A stretch of DNA of 34,611 bases, taken from Occallatibacter sp. GTDB lineage: Bacteria; Acidobacteriota; Terriglobia; Terriglobales; Acidobacteriaceae. The notes beneath the pieces were generated by a model that was not told the origin of the DNA, made no database searches, and was given only the letters and a program-made list of their open reading frames with translations. Position numbers and translations under genes: made by a program. Shown piece after piece: positions 22,801 to 30,247 of the stretch. The DNA is taken from the NCBI GenBank assembly GCA_031296215.1, contig JARLGE010000009.1, positions 1-34,611 of the forward strand, written 5' to 3'. The first letter of the stretch is position 1. The number at the start of each line of letters is the position of its first letter.

Positions 22801-23562
22801 ATTGGAGCCGGACTTGGTCTGAACGGTCTGCACGGCGGCGACAGCCTTGCCGATTTCAGCGTCGAAGTTCTGCGTGGTGATCTTGGCTTCAGTGATGGCG
22901 TCGAGCTGCGGGTTAACGACGATGATGCCCAGAATCGGGTCCTGGTTGTCGGTGCCGTCCAACTCGTAGGCCACACCGCCGAAGGCCTGTCCGTCGACCT
23001 GGATCTGGCGGGATGCCTGGGGGTTTTCATCGGCCGCGTGGGACCAGCCTAACAACTGCGCGCCGGGAAGCAGAAGCTGCAGGTTGGCGAAGTTCTGTCC
23101 CTCAATGGGCAGATCTTCCACCTGCTGCGAATCGAAGGTGGCTGCGACGTCGGCGCGGTCGGTCTTCATTAGCGGCTGCGACTCGGCGCTGACTTCGACG
23201 GTGGTCTCTGCGCCGCCCACTTCGAGGGTGGGGTCGATGCGTGGCGCGGTATCGGCCTGGACCACAACGCCCTTGGTCTCGAAGGACTTGAAGCCCTTGT
23301 TCGTCACCTTGAGGTCATAAATGTCTGGCTGGAGGTGGGAGACGGTGTAGTCGCCCGAGCCGTTGGAGATGACGGTCACGACGGTGCCCTTGGCCTCGTC
23401 CTTGACCGCGACCGTTGCGCCTGCGATGGCAGCCCCGGTCTTATCTGTCACGGTGCCGAAGATCGATCCGTAGACCGATTGCGCGGTAGCAGGCACGGTG
23501 ATGAGAAGGCTCGCGCAGACAAAGATAGCCAGCGAGAGGGTGCTACGAAACATCTTGTTCAT
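19864..23562 (-). CDS. Oar-like TonB-dependent outer-membrane receptor
   Basis: A 1232-residue outer-membrane protein. A signal peptide (MNKMFRSTLSLAIFVCASLL, ending ATAQ) precedes a carboxypeptidase-regulatory-like Ig fold (residues about 30-110: GSIFGTVTDKTGAAIAGATV, then GDYTVSHLQPDIYDLKVTNK). The plug domain follows (DSQQVEDLPIEGQNFANLQL, LDGTDNQDPI), then a long beta-barrel ending QLEFSLSARF, with the terminal Phe expected for BAM-dependent assembly. This architecture is typical of the expanded acidobacterial receptor family; substrates are mostly unknown, and oligosaccharides or other bulky ligands are likely. The ATG at 23562 has AGGAG seven to eight bases upstream; the frame is open upstream to 23751 but that part is not conserved. 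A promoter lies at 23755-23783. Confidence 0.92.
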   Translation of the reverse strand: MNKMFRSTLSLAIFVCASLLITVPATAQSVYGSIFGTVTDKTGAAIAGATVAVKDEAKGTVVTVISNGSGDYTVSHLQPDIYDLKVTNKGFKSFETKGVVVQADTAPRIDPTLEVGGAETTVEVSAESQPLMKTDRADVAATFDSQQVEDLPIEGQNFANLQLLLPGAQLLGWSHAADENPQASRQIQVDGQAFGGVAYELDGTDNQDPILGIIVVNPQLDAITEAKITTQNFDAEIGKAVAAVQTVQTKSGSNAIHGTAYDFRTGNANLARIPYSQAPGPLPAGLLNKFGGTIGGPLKKDQRFFFFGYEGQRQKSGVTDTDTLPSPLLTNTCLGKTTGPSGIPGCDFSEYLANLPSNSDGNPEGKIFNNSIGAPTTESGAPLPYPGNVIPMAQVSQQWLNLLTLLQPYVGQESGGGLSGLDSNSHESGTGVFNSNMWVARLDQTFSDKQTGFVRFTRWTDALGGPQMYGAAGGGGFGIGGYGGNSTSADDSLAIGTDYVFNPTLITDVRLGYLRYNIIDIKNDESVQEANNLGIPGLNTAQPITGGSPGFFISTLYGGSTQPVYGDGLNVARCNCPLTEREDQFQVVNNWTKTIGNHAIKLGADLRYGRNLRVPSDNDRTGLLNFGTAPTADNIDKFGGIGFATLALGDVTSFNRYVSASTNAKEFQKREFFYVQDTWRLNNKLTLNLGARWELYFPESVNGPGNGALMNMADGYLHVAGFGGIKSNMGWQLDKKKQFAPRLGATYQLTPKTVLRAGYGRSFDIGVFGSIFGHTVTQNLPVLANQSISNSSTTGQAFCLGSPADNPGCNPANDTNASAQPAGGGPIPYANVAPIVPGNGLLPNPGSQVNTKARPNPLQFPTLDAWNFSAQRALTPSLTLTVAYVGNKGTHTLSDGDGNGTNPNESAINLPAKYSINGQALHYDPSAPSTPDASGATSNQLYLQRFYGGTLKACQDPVYQQPTGDPNLLPGACGWSQGISYLGDDQNTHFNSLQITLAQSTWHGLNVNGNYQWATATDFAGNFSTWSKSAVYGNDGNVRHQAATAYGSYALPIGKGKEFLNSANHIEDLIIGGFEISGTANLSSGLPFSIGVGCAGIPGDAPCQPNASGTLGTGLHTKSNAGGTITSGFYNTAPAGMFTDAGLDTIGNLKRNSYFGPHFWNSDLSLQKSFAITERASVKFRVDAQNAFNHINPGNPSGGDVYSGGGGPIYDISGQAPGPGPRQLEFSLSARF

Positions 23563-23754
23563 GCGGTCTCCTGAAGGTGCTTCTGTTTTTATGTGCGAAC
23601 TGGTGGTAAAGCCACTTGCCGGGCAGGTTGGATCCCGCCGATCGGCATGGAAGGCTCCCCGGCCACAGCGGCAGGTCGAGCTAAATTGCCGGAGAAGCTG
23701 CTCCCCGATCACAATTAGAGGGGGGCTGAAAGGGCGTACTCCGGACCACACGCA

Positions 23755-23783
23755 ACCTTAACAAGGAGAAATCGGCCTGTCAA
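23755..23783 (-). promoter_or_regulatory. Sigma-70-type promoter of the TonB-dependent receptor gene
   Basis: On the minus strand a perfect −35 TTGACA (23778-23783), a 17-bp spacer and TAAGGT (23755-23760) form a good housekeeping promoter. It predicts a leader of about 185 bases before the ATG at 23562, long enough for post-transcriptional control. Confidence 0.65.
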
Positions 23784-23816
23784 CGGCAAAATGCTCAAAA
23801 AAGGAAGATAGGGGGA

Positions 23817-23834
23817 ACGTATCGAAGACGTATC
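23817..23834. repeat. Direct repeat ACGTATC, 11-bp spacing
   Basis: ACGTATC occurs at 23817-23823 and 23828-23834, exactly 11 bp apart, so the copies face the same side of the helix. They lie about 35-50 bp upstream of the receptor −35 box, a typical position for an activator site. Confidence 0.4.
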
Positions 23835-23997
23835 AACTGCTGGAAACCTTTACATATTTGGACAGTTCCGGTCCACAGCCCGGACGGGGCGCTCGTTTCT
23901 GAAGATAACTCCCATAAATAAAGCGATTTACTGAGATTTTCCGAACTCGAAGCGGCCTGTTTCCGGTTCAAGTCTCCCTGTCCGGTGTACGCGGTTT

Positions 23998-24030
23998 ACG
24001 TATTATCGGCACCCCGCCAACGTATTATCG
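23998..24030. repeat. Direct repeat ACGTATTATCG, 22-bp spacing
   Basis: ACGTATTATCG occurs identically at 23998-24008 and 24020-24030, 22 bp apart (two helical turns). It shares the ACGTAT core with the pair at 23817-23834 and lies further upstream of the same promoter. Confidence 0.5.
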
Positions 24031-24320
24031 AGTTCGTTTCATCCTGCCCGATGGACAGGACTTCAAGGCGGAGTTTGGCATGCGGTAAAGCGGTTGTCCG
24101 GGCCTGCTCAAAGGGGGCCTCGACAGGGCCGGCGTCTCGTCCATCCAAGCCGTCTGGAGGATGCGGGCCGCAACCGAAGGGTGAATTGAGACGGGGAGAT
24201 TGTCTGTGCGGTGGCCAGCGGCGCGCGGTTCCTGAGGGATTTTGGAAGATCGCAGCGGGGACGCGGTGCACACCGAGCCAAGAGTGGAGCCCGGCTGGAT
24301 GGCCGCTGCTTGGCGGCGGG

Positions 24321-26219
24321 TCAGCCCTTGGTTGGAAGCCGGGCGAAGTCGTCGGTCTTGAGGATCTTGCCGCCCTCTTCGAGAACGTAGAGGCGGTTGA
24401 CGTCGAGATCCTTCCAGGCGTCAGCGACGCCGGAAGGCCAGCGAATCTCCACCAGGTCGGCCTTCTTTGCGTCGCCCAGGCCGAAGTGGATGCGCAGGTC
24501 GCTGGCCGAGTAGTAGCCGTTGGAGGAGCGGACCGCTTCGATCTGGGCGAGCGGCGAGCCGGGCTTGGTGTTGAGCAAGGGGGAGCCCGTCTGGGCGACG
24601 ACTTTGACGCGGGCGCCGATGCCGGTGCGGTTGGACTTTGTGCCCACGGCGCGGATCTTGATCCAACTGCGGTTGAGGGTTGACTCACAGTGGAGGAGCT
24701 GGGGGCCGGCGTTGATGCAATTGACGACGGCGTCCAGGCGGCCGTCGTTGTCGTAGTCGCCGACGGCAAAGCCGCGGGCCGGCACGGCGGCGGTGATGCC
24801 GCTGCCGCCGAGCAGGCTGACATCTTCAAACTGGCCGTTGCGCAGGTTGCGGTAGAGGTACTTGCGCTCGGCGTAGGCGGCGTCGACCTGGGTTCCGTCG
24901 ACCTCGGGGTAGACGTGGCCGTTGGAGACCAGGATGTCGAGCCAGCCGTCGTTGTCGATGTCGAGAAAGCTGACACCCCAGCCGAGCAGGCGGGTGTTGA
25001 GGCCGAGGCCCGCCTGGTAAGTGCGGTCGTCGAAGGAGCCGTCGCCCAGGTTCAGGTAGAGGGAGTCAGTGTCTCCGGCGAAGTTGGTCTTGACGATGTC
25101 GAGCAGGCCGTCGCGGTTGTAGTCGCCGATGGAGACGCCCATGCCGGCCTGGGGTTTGCCGTCGGGCGAGTAGGCCACGCCGGCCTCGATGGCCTGGTCG
25201 CGGAAGGTGCCGTCTTTCTGGTTGACGTAGTAGGTGGCGGAAGTGGAGTCGTTGGCGACGTAGATGTTGGGCCAGCCGTTGTTGTCGAGGTCGGCGGCGG
25301 CGGCGCTCAAGGCATAGGTGCCCAGCGTGCCGATCATGCCGGCTCTCTGGCTGACGTCGGTGAAGGTGCCGTCGCCGTTGTTGTGGTAGAGCAGGTTCTT
25401 GCCGCCCTCCAGGCCGGGCGGCCCGCAGGCCACCTGGATGCCCTTGTAGGTGCAGTTGGCGTCCTCGGGCAGCGGGGCGGTCTTGACGTCGAAGTCGATG
25501 TAGTTGCCGACAAAAAGATCCAGATGGCCGTCCTTGTCGTAGTCGAGGAAGGTGCAGCCGGAGTTCCAGCGCAGGCGGTCCTGGAGCAGACCGACCGGTT
25601 TGGTGACGTCGGAGAACGTGCCGTTGCCGTTGTTGCGAAAGAGGGCGTTCTGGCCGTAGTAGCTGACGAAGAGGTCGTTCCAGCCGTCGTTGTTGTAGTC
25701 GCCCACGCAGCAGGCTTGCCCCCAGCCGGAACGGGCCAGGCCGGCCTTGAGCGTGACGTCGGTGAAGGTGCCGTCGCGATTGTTTTTGAAGAGGTGGCAG
25801 ATGGGCTCCTGGCCCTTGGGAAAACCCTCCAGACGCCAACCGTTGACGAGGAAGATGTCGACCCAGTCGTCCTGATCGTAGTCGAAAAAAGCAGCGCCGC
25901 AGCCGGTGGTTTCAAGCAGGTATTTGTTGCGATGCTCGCCGCCGAAGATGGTCTTCACGTGGAGGCCGGCTTGCTGCGCAACGTCGACGAACTGGACGCC
26001 GAGGGGCGTGCCGGTGACCGGCGAGGGCTGGCCCTTGGGCGCGGGGCGCGTGGGCGCTTCGTAGGCCTGGCGCGCGCTGACAGCGGGCTTTTGCGGCTGG
26101 GCAGACTGCGGGGCGGCGAGCGCGAGGGCCGGACGCGCCAGACGCAGGACATCTTCGAGGCTGAGGACCAGGGCGGTGCGCGCAAGCGAGCGCAGGAAGC
26201 CACGACGGGTTTGCGACAA
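24321..26219 (-). CDS. TAT-exported CRTAC1/ASPIC-UnbV family FG-GAP repeat protein
   Basis: A 632-residue exported protein. From the proposed TTG start at 26219 the N-terminus carries a twin-arginine signal (TRRGFLRSLARTALVLSLED), so it is probably folded before export. AGGAG lies nine bases upstream; the frame is open further upstream to 26363 without resemblance. The body is a series of FG-GAP/VCBS calcium-binding repeats (D-Y-D-x-D-x-x-x-D-I type: FFDYDQDDWVDIFLVNGW, VGDYNNDGWNDLFVSYYG, FLDIDNDGWLDILVSNGH, VGDYDNDGRLDAVV) that form a beta-propeller. The C-terminus is an ASPIC/UnbV domain (NRTGIGARVKVVAQTG, SSNGYYSASDLRIHFGLGDA, VEIRWPSG). Function in acidobacteria is unknown; ligand binding near the receptor is inferred. 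It lies between the glucosidase and receptor genes, all leftward. Confidence 0.87.
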   Translation of the reverse strand: MSQTRRGFLRSLARTALVLSLEDVLRLARPALALAAPQSAQPQKPAVSARQAYEAPTRPAPKGQPSPVTGTPLGVQFVDVAQQAGLHVKTIFGGEHRNKYLLETTGCGAAFFDYDQDDWVDIFLVNGWRLEGFPKGQEPICHLFKNNRDGTFTDVTLKAGLARSGWGQACCVGDYNNDGWNDLFVSYYGQNALFRNNGNGTFSDVTKPVGLLQDRLRWNSGCTFLDYDKDGHLDLFVGNYIDFDVKTAPLPEDANCTYKGIQVACGPPGLEGGKNLLYHNNGDGTFTDVSQRAGMIGTLGTYALSAAAADLDNNGWPNIYVANDSTSATYYVNQKDGTFRDQAIEAGVAYSPDGKPQAGMGVSIGDYNRDGLLDIVKTNFAGDTDSLYLNLGDGSFDDRTYQAGLGLNTRLLGWGVSFLDIDNDGWLDILVSNGHVYPEVDGTQVDAAYAERKYLYRNLRNGQFEDVSLLGGSGITAAVPARGFAVGDYDNDGRLDAVVNCINAGPQLLHCESTLNRSWIKIRAVGTKSNRTGIGARVKVVAQTGSPLLNTKPGSPLAQIEAVRSSNGYYSASDLRIHFGLGDAKKADLVEIRWPSGVADAWKDLDVNRLYVLEEGGKILKTDDFARLPTKG

Positions 26220-26378
26220 AACTGAAATCTCCTCAGGCGCGCAATCGATCTCGGCAGCAGCGCCTCGAAGGTCGAGTATAGCGGGTAGTGCGATGCGGAT
26301 GCAGCCCGGACACACCCGGCGATTCCCGCGCAAACAGGAACCGCCGGATGAGTCTTGGCGCAATTTACAGAAGGCTGC

Positions 26379-28205
26379 TTACTTGACCTGGCCGATGTAA
26401 ACGCCGAAGGCCGCGAGCTGAATCTGGCCGAGCGAGGCCGGATCGGAGCCGCCGGGCGTCTTGAGCAAGGTCTTCAGTTTGCCCGCAGCGCCCGGCACGG
26501 AGAGCGAGACCGTCTGCGGCTCGGCGGTGAAGTTGACCGAGACGACGATAGAAGGCGCGCCGGCGGCCTGGCGCATCCAGCTCAGCACTTTTGTGTTGGC
26601 GGTATCGAGCATGACGTTGTCGCCGTGGGCAAACGCCGGGTTCGTTTTCTTCAATCGGATCAGCGACTGGTACCAGGCGAAGAGCGAGTTCGGATCGCTC
26701 TCTTCGGCCTTGACATTGACGGTGGTGTACGTGGGCGGGACGGGCAGCCATGGAGCCACTCCGGCCTTGGTGAAGCCGGCGTTGGATCCCGAGTCCCACT
26801 GCATGGGCGTACGCTCGCCGTCGCGGCCCTTGTCCTTGGGCCAACCGGTCAGGCCAACCGGGTCCTTCACGTCTTCCTTGCGCGTGGGCGGCGTGGTTTT
26901 CATGCCGATCTCGTCGCCGTAGTAAAACAGCGCCGTGCCGCGGTTGGCGAACAGCATGGTCGAGATGACGCGCTGAATATCGGCGTCGTGGACGCCGTCG
27001 CCGTAGCGCGCGTCGAGGCGCGGGTTGTCGTGGTTGTCGAAAACCAGCAGCGGAATGTTGCCGTCGATTGCGGTTTCCACGTCGTTCAATTTGGCGCGGA
27101 ACTGGGCCACGTCGAGCTTGTTGATAAAGCCGACCTGCGTGTCCATGGGCAAGTGGAACTCGGGCTTGCCGAGAGGGCCGTACTGCTTGGCCAGCTCGGC
27201 GATGTTGGGCAGGTAGGTTTCGCCGATGAGCACGCGCGTGCCGGGAAACTTTGGCGAGTTGAAGGTGTCGCTGAAGGCGCGGAACTCCTGCATCACCGGA
27301 TGGGTGCCGGGCAGGTTGTTGGTGCGCGTGTCGTTCAAGGCGATGTCGCCGTAATCGTTGCGGTAGGACTTGCCGTCCTTGTCGAGCAGCACGTCCTCGT
27401 CGCGCATCTCGGGGTCTTCAAAGAGGGTGGTGATGGCATCGAAGCGGAACCCGCCCACGCCGCGCTTCAACCAGAAACCCACGATGTCCTTGAAGGCCTC
27501 GTGGATCTTCGGGTTGTCCCAGTTCACGTCGGGCTGCTGGATATAGAACTTGTGGTAGTAGTATTGGCGGGTCTTTTCGTCCCACTCCCATGCCGAATGG
27601 CCGAAGTCGGACTGCCAATTGTTGGGCGGCTCACCTTTGTCGGCCGCGGTCTGGCCCTTGCCATCGTGCCACATGTACCAGTCGCGATAAGGATTCGTGC
27701 GTGAGGAGCGCGACTGGATGAACCACTCGTGCTTGTCGGAAGTGTGGTTCATGACCATGTCCATGAGGATGCGGATATGGCGCTTGTTGGCCTCGGCGAT
27801 GAGGCGGTCGAAGTCGGCCAGGGTGCCGTACTGCGGGTCGATGTTCTTGTAGTCGGAGATGTCGTAGCCGAAGTCAACCTGCGGCGAGGGATAGACGGGA
27901 CTGAGCCAGATGGCGTCCACGCCCAGCTTCTTCAGGTAGTCGAGACGCTGGGTGATGCCGTTCAGGTCGCCGATGCCGTCGCCGTTCGAATCCTGAAAGC
28001 TGCGCGGGTAGATCTCGTAGAGGACGGCGTTCTTCCACCAGTCCTGCTCGGCGGAGTTGGCGGATTGGGCATCCGCATTGGGGAGCGGGTTGGGGGGCGC
28101 ACTTTGGCCCGCTGCCGCAGGCGCCGCAGCTTGCAGCGCCACGATGATGGAACAGCTTGCAATAAAGCTTGTGACGGTTTTCTTTGTGATTGCGGTCCAG
28201 TTCAT
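26379..28205 (-). CDS. Secreted GH13 alpha-glucosidase
   Basis: A 608-residue glycoside hydrolase family 13 enzyme, most like alpha-glucosidase/oligo-1,6-glucosidase, hydrolysing terminal alpha-linked glucose from oligosaccharides. A signal peptide (about residues 1-33, ending APAAAG) predicts export. The TIM-barrel motifs are complete: DMVMNHTSDKHEWF, nucleophile Asp256 in GGFRFDAITTLFEDP, acid/base Glu329 in VLIGETYL, and His392-Asp393 in FDNHDNPR. The early QDSNGDGIGDLNGI loop resembles the calcium-site loop of the family. The C-terminal beta domain is short (about 75 residues). Start ATG 28205 has AAGGAG seven bases upstream; the frame stays open far upstream (to 29525), but that part lies across other genes. 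It heads a leftward set with CRTAC1-type, receptor and TPR genes. Confidence 0.93.
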   Translation of the reverse strand: MNWTAITKKTVTSFIASCSIIVALQAAAPAAAGQSAPPNPLPNADAQSANSAEQDWWKNAVLYEIYPRSFQDSNGDGIGDLNGITQRLDYLKKLGVDAIWLSPVYPSPQVDFGYDISDYKNIDPQYGTLADFDRLIAEANKRHIRILMDMVMNHTSDKHEWFIQSRSSRTNPYRDWYMWHDGKGQTAADKGEPPNNWQSDFGHSAWEWDEKTRQYYYHKFYIQQPDVNWDNPKIHEAFKDIVGFWLKRGVGGFRFDAITTLFEDPEMRDEDVLLDKDGKSYRNDYGDIALNDTRTNNLPGTHPVMQEFRAFSDTFNSPKFPGTRVLIGETYLPNIAELAKQYGPLGKPEFHLPMDTQVGFINKLDVAQFRAKLNDVETAIDGNIPLLVFDNHDNPRLDARYGDGVHDADIQRVISTMLFANRGTALFYYGDEIGMKTTPPTRKEDVKDPVGLTGWPKDKGRDGERTPMQWDSGSNAGFTKAGVAPWLPVPPTYTTVNVKAEESDPNSLFAWYQSLIRLKKTNPAFAHGDNVMLDTANTKVLSWMRQAAGAPSIVVSVNFTAEPQTVSLSVPGAAGKLKTLLKTPGGSDPASLGQIQLAAFGVYIGQVK

Positions 28206-28622
28206 TGTAGCTCCTTGGTCTTGCTCCCCGGCGCTCGTAACTCCGGCAACCGGTGAAGATGAAAAGCTAACACATCGGCCAAGGGTTTGGGGATGGGCGG
28301 CAGGATGCAATCGAGGGTGAAGGATTTGTTTCAAGACGATCGGAGATGGGATGGATTTGAGATTCAGGCCCGATGCGCAGGAATCCCGCGAACCCGGAAC
28401 AGGGGGATAACGGCGCCATTTGTCTTGGTTGAAATGAGGCAGGCGGGGATGGGTGGAGCGTTGTTGGACACCAGCGAAGAGGGGTTCGCATTCGCCGCAG
28501 TTTGACCACCCGTGGTTGCGATGACCGGTTATCGGACGCCTATCACGCGCCAGCAAGGAGCCGCCAGGGCCAGTTGATGGGGCACGGTGCTTCGAACTAG
28601 ACTCGGGAGAAGAGGCAGTCCG
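28206..28622. other. Divergent intergenic region
   Basis: About 415 bases between the divergent glucosidase and rhodanese-like genes. It should carry promoters for both, but no strong −35/−10 pair was seen. Short open frames on both strands resemble nothing. The leader of the rhodanese gene holds GGGAGAAGAGG just before its ATG. Confidence 0.4.
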
Positions 28623-29129
28623 ATGAAGAGCAACTTGGCGATGCGAACGGGAATGGCTGTCGTAGTGATAGCGCTTGCTTCTATGGTTGGTCAGGCGCAG
28701 TTTGCGGCCCCGGCTCCGGGCGCTCCAGCGGCGGCTGGAAGCGCCCTCTCGATTCCGCAGGCGCAACTGCTTCAGCCCGAGGCGCTCAACCGCCTGCTCG
28801 CGGCGGCCGGGGCTGAAAAACCACTGGTGCTGCAGATCGGCTCGCACGTCCTTTTTGCTCAGGCTCATATCCCGGGAGCAGAGTACGCGGGGCCGGGTTC
28901 GCAACCGGCTGGCCTCGATGCGCTTGAGAGCAGAGTGACTTCGTTGCCGCGCACGACCTTCATCGTGCTCTATTGCGGATGCTGCCCGTGGATCCGCTGC
29001 CCCAACATCGAACCTGCGCTGACCAAGCTGAGGCAGATGGGATTCACCAACGTGAAGGCGCTCTACCTGGCGGACAACTTCGGAGCCAACTGGCGCGATA
29101 AGGGCTACGCGGTGGAGCAGGGACGCTGA
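28623..29129 (+). CDS. Secreted rhodanese-like protein with a cysteine-rich loop
   Basis: A 168-residue protein from ATG 28623 (MKSNLAMRTGMAVVVIALAS), with a signal peptide ending near VGQAQ. The mature part resembles a rhodanese (sulfurtransferase) domain: the CH2A-like segment AQAHIPGAEYAG, then VLYCGCCPWIRCPNIEPALT, where the active-site loop would be, and LRQMGFTNVKALYLADNFGANW with the terminal W of the fold. The loop carries Cys118, Cys120, Cys121 and Cys126 rather than the single Cys of ordinary rhodaneses, so metal binding or thiol exchange is possible. It precedes a TlpA-like thioredoxin by 74 bp, same strand, which supports a periplasmic redox role. The ribosome binding site is GAGG. 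Confidence 0.8.
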   Translation: MKSNLAMRTGMAVVVIALASMVGQAQFAAPAPGAPAAAGSALSIPQAQLLQPEALNRLLAAAGAEKPLVLQIGSHVLFAQAHIPGAEYAGPGSQPAGLDALESRVTSLPRTTFIVLYCGCCPWIRCPNIEPALTKLRQMGFTNVKALYLADNFGANWRDKGYAVEQGR

Positions 29130-29203
29130 CGCAGTTCCCCGCTCGTCATCCCTCCACATCACATCGAGCCCGCGATGCGAGGGAAGCGGAAAAGGCTTGA
29201 GGC

Positions 29204-29737
29204 ATGGGATCGTGGCAAATTGCAGTTCGCCGCTTGACGCTGAGCGCCTGGCTCGCCGGAATGCTTGTGGCAGGCGGCGGAACGCACCTGGCCTTTGCGG
29301 GCGAGCCGCTGGTTCACAAGCGGGCGCCCGTCTTCGTCCGGACGGGATTCCACGACCAACGGGTGGATCTTGCTGCCTATCGGGGCAAGGTTGTGCTGCT
29401 GAACTTCTGGGCCACCTGGTGCGCTCCCTGCCAGATTGAAATGCCGCGCTTCGTCGACTGGCAATCCAGGTATGGGCCGCGCGGCCTCGCCATCGTCGGC
29501 ATCTCCATGGACGACAACCCGGCAACGGCGCGCCGTCTCTCGGAAAAACTGAAGCTGAATTACCCGGTGGCGATGGGCGATGAAAAGCTGGGAGAACTCT
29601 ACGGAGGCATTCTCGGCCTCCCGGTCACGTTCCTGATCGACAGACATGGCGTTGTTCGAGCGGTGTATCGGGGTGAAGCGGATTTGAACGCAATTGAAAA
29701 GCAGCTCGAACCGCTGCTACCGCGGCCGGCGCCATGA
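29204..29737 (+). CDS. TlpA/ResA-like thiol-disulfide oxidoreductase
   Basis: A 177-residue thioredoxin-fold protein with an N-terminal signal anchor (LSAWLAGMLVAGGGTHLAFA), thus periplasmic. The redox motif is WATWCAPCQIE with Cys73 and Cys76. ISMDDNPATARRL is the insert typical of TlpA/ResA proteins, and GLPVTFLIDRHG contains the cis-Pro. It should reduce or oxidise periplasmic thiols, for example for cytochrome c maturation or the neighbouring Cys-rich rhodanese-like protein (inference). The ATG is preceded by AAGGCTTGAGGC. The gene pair with the rhodanese looks like an operon. Confidence 0.9.
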   Translation: MGSWQIAVRRLTLSAWLAGMLVAGGGTHLAFAGEPLVHKRAPVFVRTGFHDQRVDLAAYRGKVVLLNFWATWCAPCQIEMPRFVDWQSRYGPRGLAIVGISMDDNPATARRLSEKLKLNYPVAMGDEKLGELYGGILGLPVTFLIDRHGVVRAVYRGEADLNAIEKQLEPLLPRPAP

Positions 29738-29797
29738 CGCTCTACAGGTGAATCCAGCCGCCGCGGATCAGCGCCAGCGATCCTGCGCCGCGGCGGT

Positions 29798-30025
29798 CTA
29801 ATTTGCGGCCGGCATCACCGGCCTGCGCGGGTATTCGCGGGTAAAAATGGCGCGCAGCCGGGGCGCGACGGCCCCGCGCAGGCCGCGCAGAAACGCCACG
29901 CAGGACGGGCATGTCTCGATATGCGCACGCACCTGGCGGCAAGTGACCCGCTCCACGCGGCCATCGAGGTATGCGGAGAGATTGGCGAACAGATCGCAGC
30001 ATACGGCGCGGCGTTGATCGCTCAT
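29798..30025 (-). CDS. Small zinc-finger anti-sigma-like protein (orphan)
   Basis: A 75-residue soluble protein. It has the zinc-binding anti-sigma motif H-x3-C-x2-C (His35, Cys39, Cys42 in AHIETCPSC), preceded by LSAYLDGRVERVTCRQV, the normal ZAS helix of zf-HC2 proteins. It lacks a membrane segment, and no sigma factor gene lies next to it, so its partner is encoded elsewhere or it acts otherwise. The ATG at 30025 was chosen because the conserved part begins there; the frame is open upstream to 30172. No strong ribosome binding site is seen. It lies between two rightward genes on the other strand. Confidence 0.65.
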   Translation of the reverse strand: MSDQRRAVCCDLFANLSAYLDGRVERVTCRQVRAHIETCPSCVAFLRGLRGAVAPRLRAIFTREYPRRPVMPAAN

Positions 30026-30247
30026 GGGCGCGATGGCCTGGGGTGATGCCTGCAATGCAAGGAAGTCAGCGAAGGAGAGATTTGTTACAAGAAACGTGCA
30101 AATAAGCTTGCCGGGGCTCGGGGTGCAACTTTTGTGCCACTCAAGGCGGGCGGATGGCCTCACCCGAATCACCCTTTCGTGCTATTTAGTCTTTCCGGCT
30201 CACGCCCATACTCTTCGATGTATAGATGAACAGTGCACGGAGGCATC

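Larger units (their letters stand above)
23563..24320. other. Long regulatory intergenic region upstream of the TonB-dependent receptor
   Basis: About 760 bases without a convincing gene. The first 190 bases are the predicted untranslated leader of the receptor. The part around 23770-24030 is much more AT-rich than the surroundings and holds the promoter and the two pairs of ACGTAT-containing repeats listed separately. The part from about 24060 to 24320, next to the CRTAC1-type gene end, shows nothing recognisable. Confidence 0.6.

Noticed and set aside
24690-26225. A 511-codon plus-strand frame opposite the CRTAC1-type gene
   Set aside because: Val/Asp/Gly-rich translation typical of the antisense of FG-GAP repeats.
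28206-29525. Long N-terminal extension of the GH13 frame
   Set aside because: It runs across the divergent rhodanese and TlpA-like genes; the signal peptide and ribosome binding site at 28205 show the real start.
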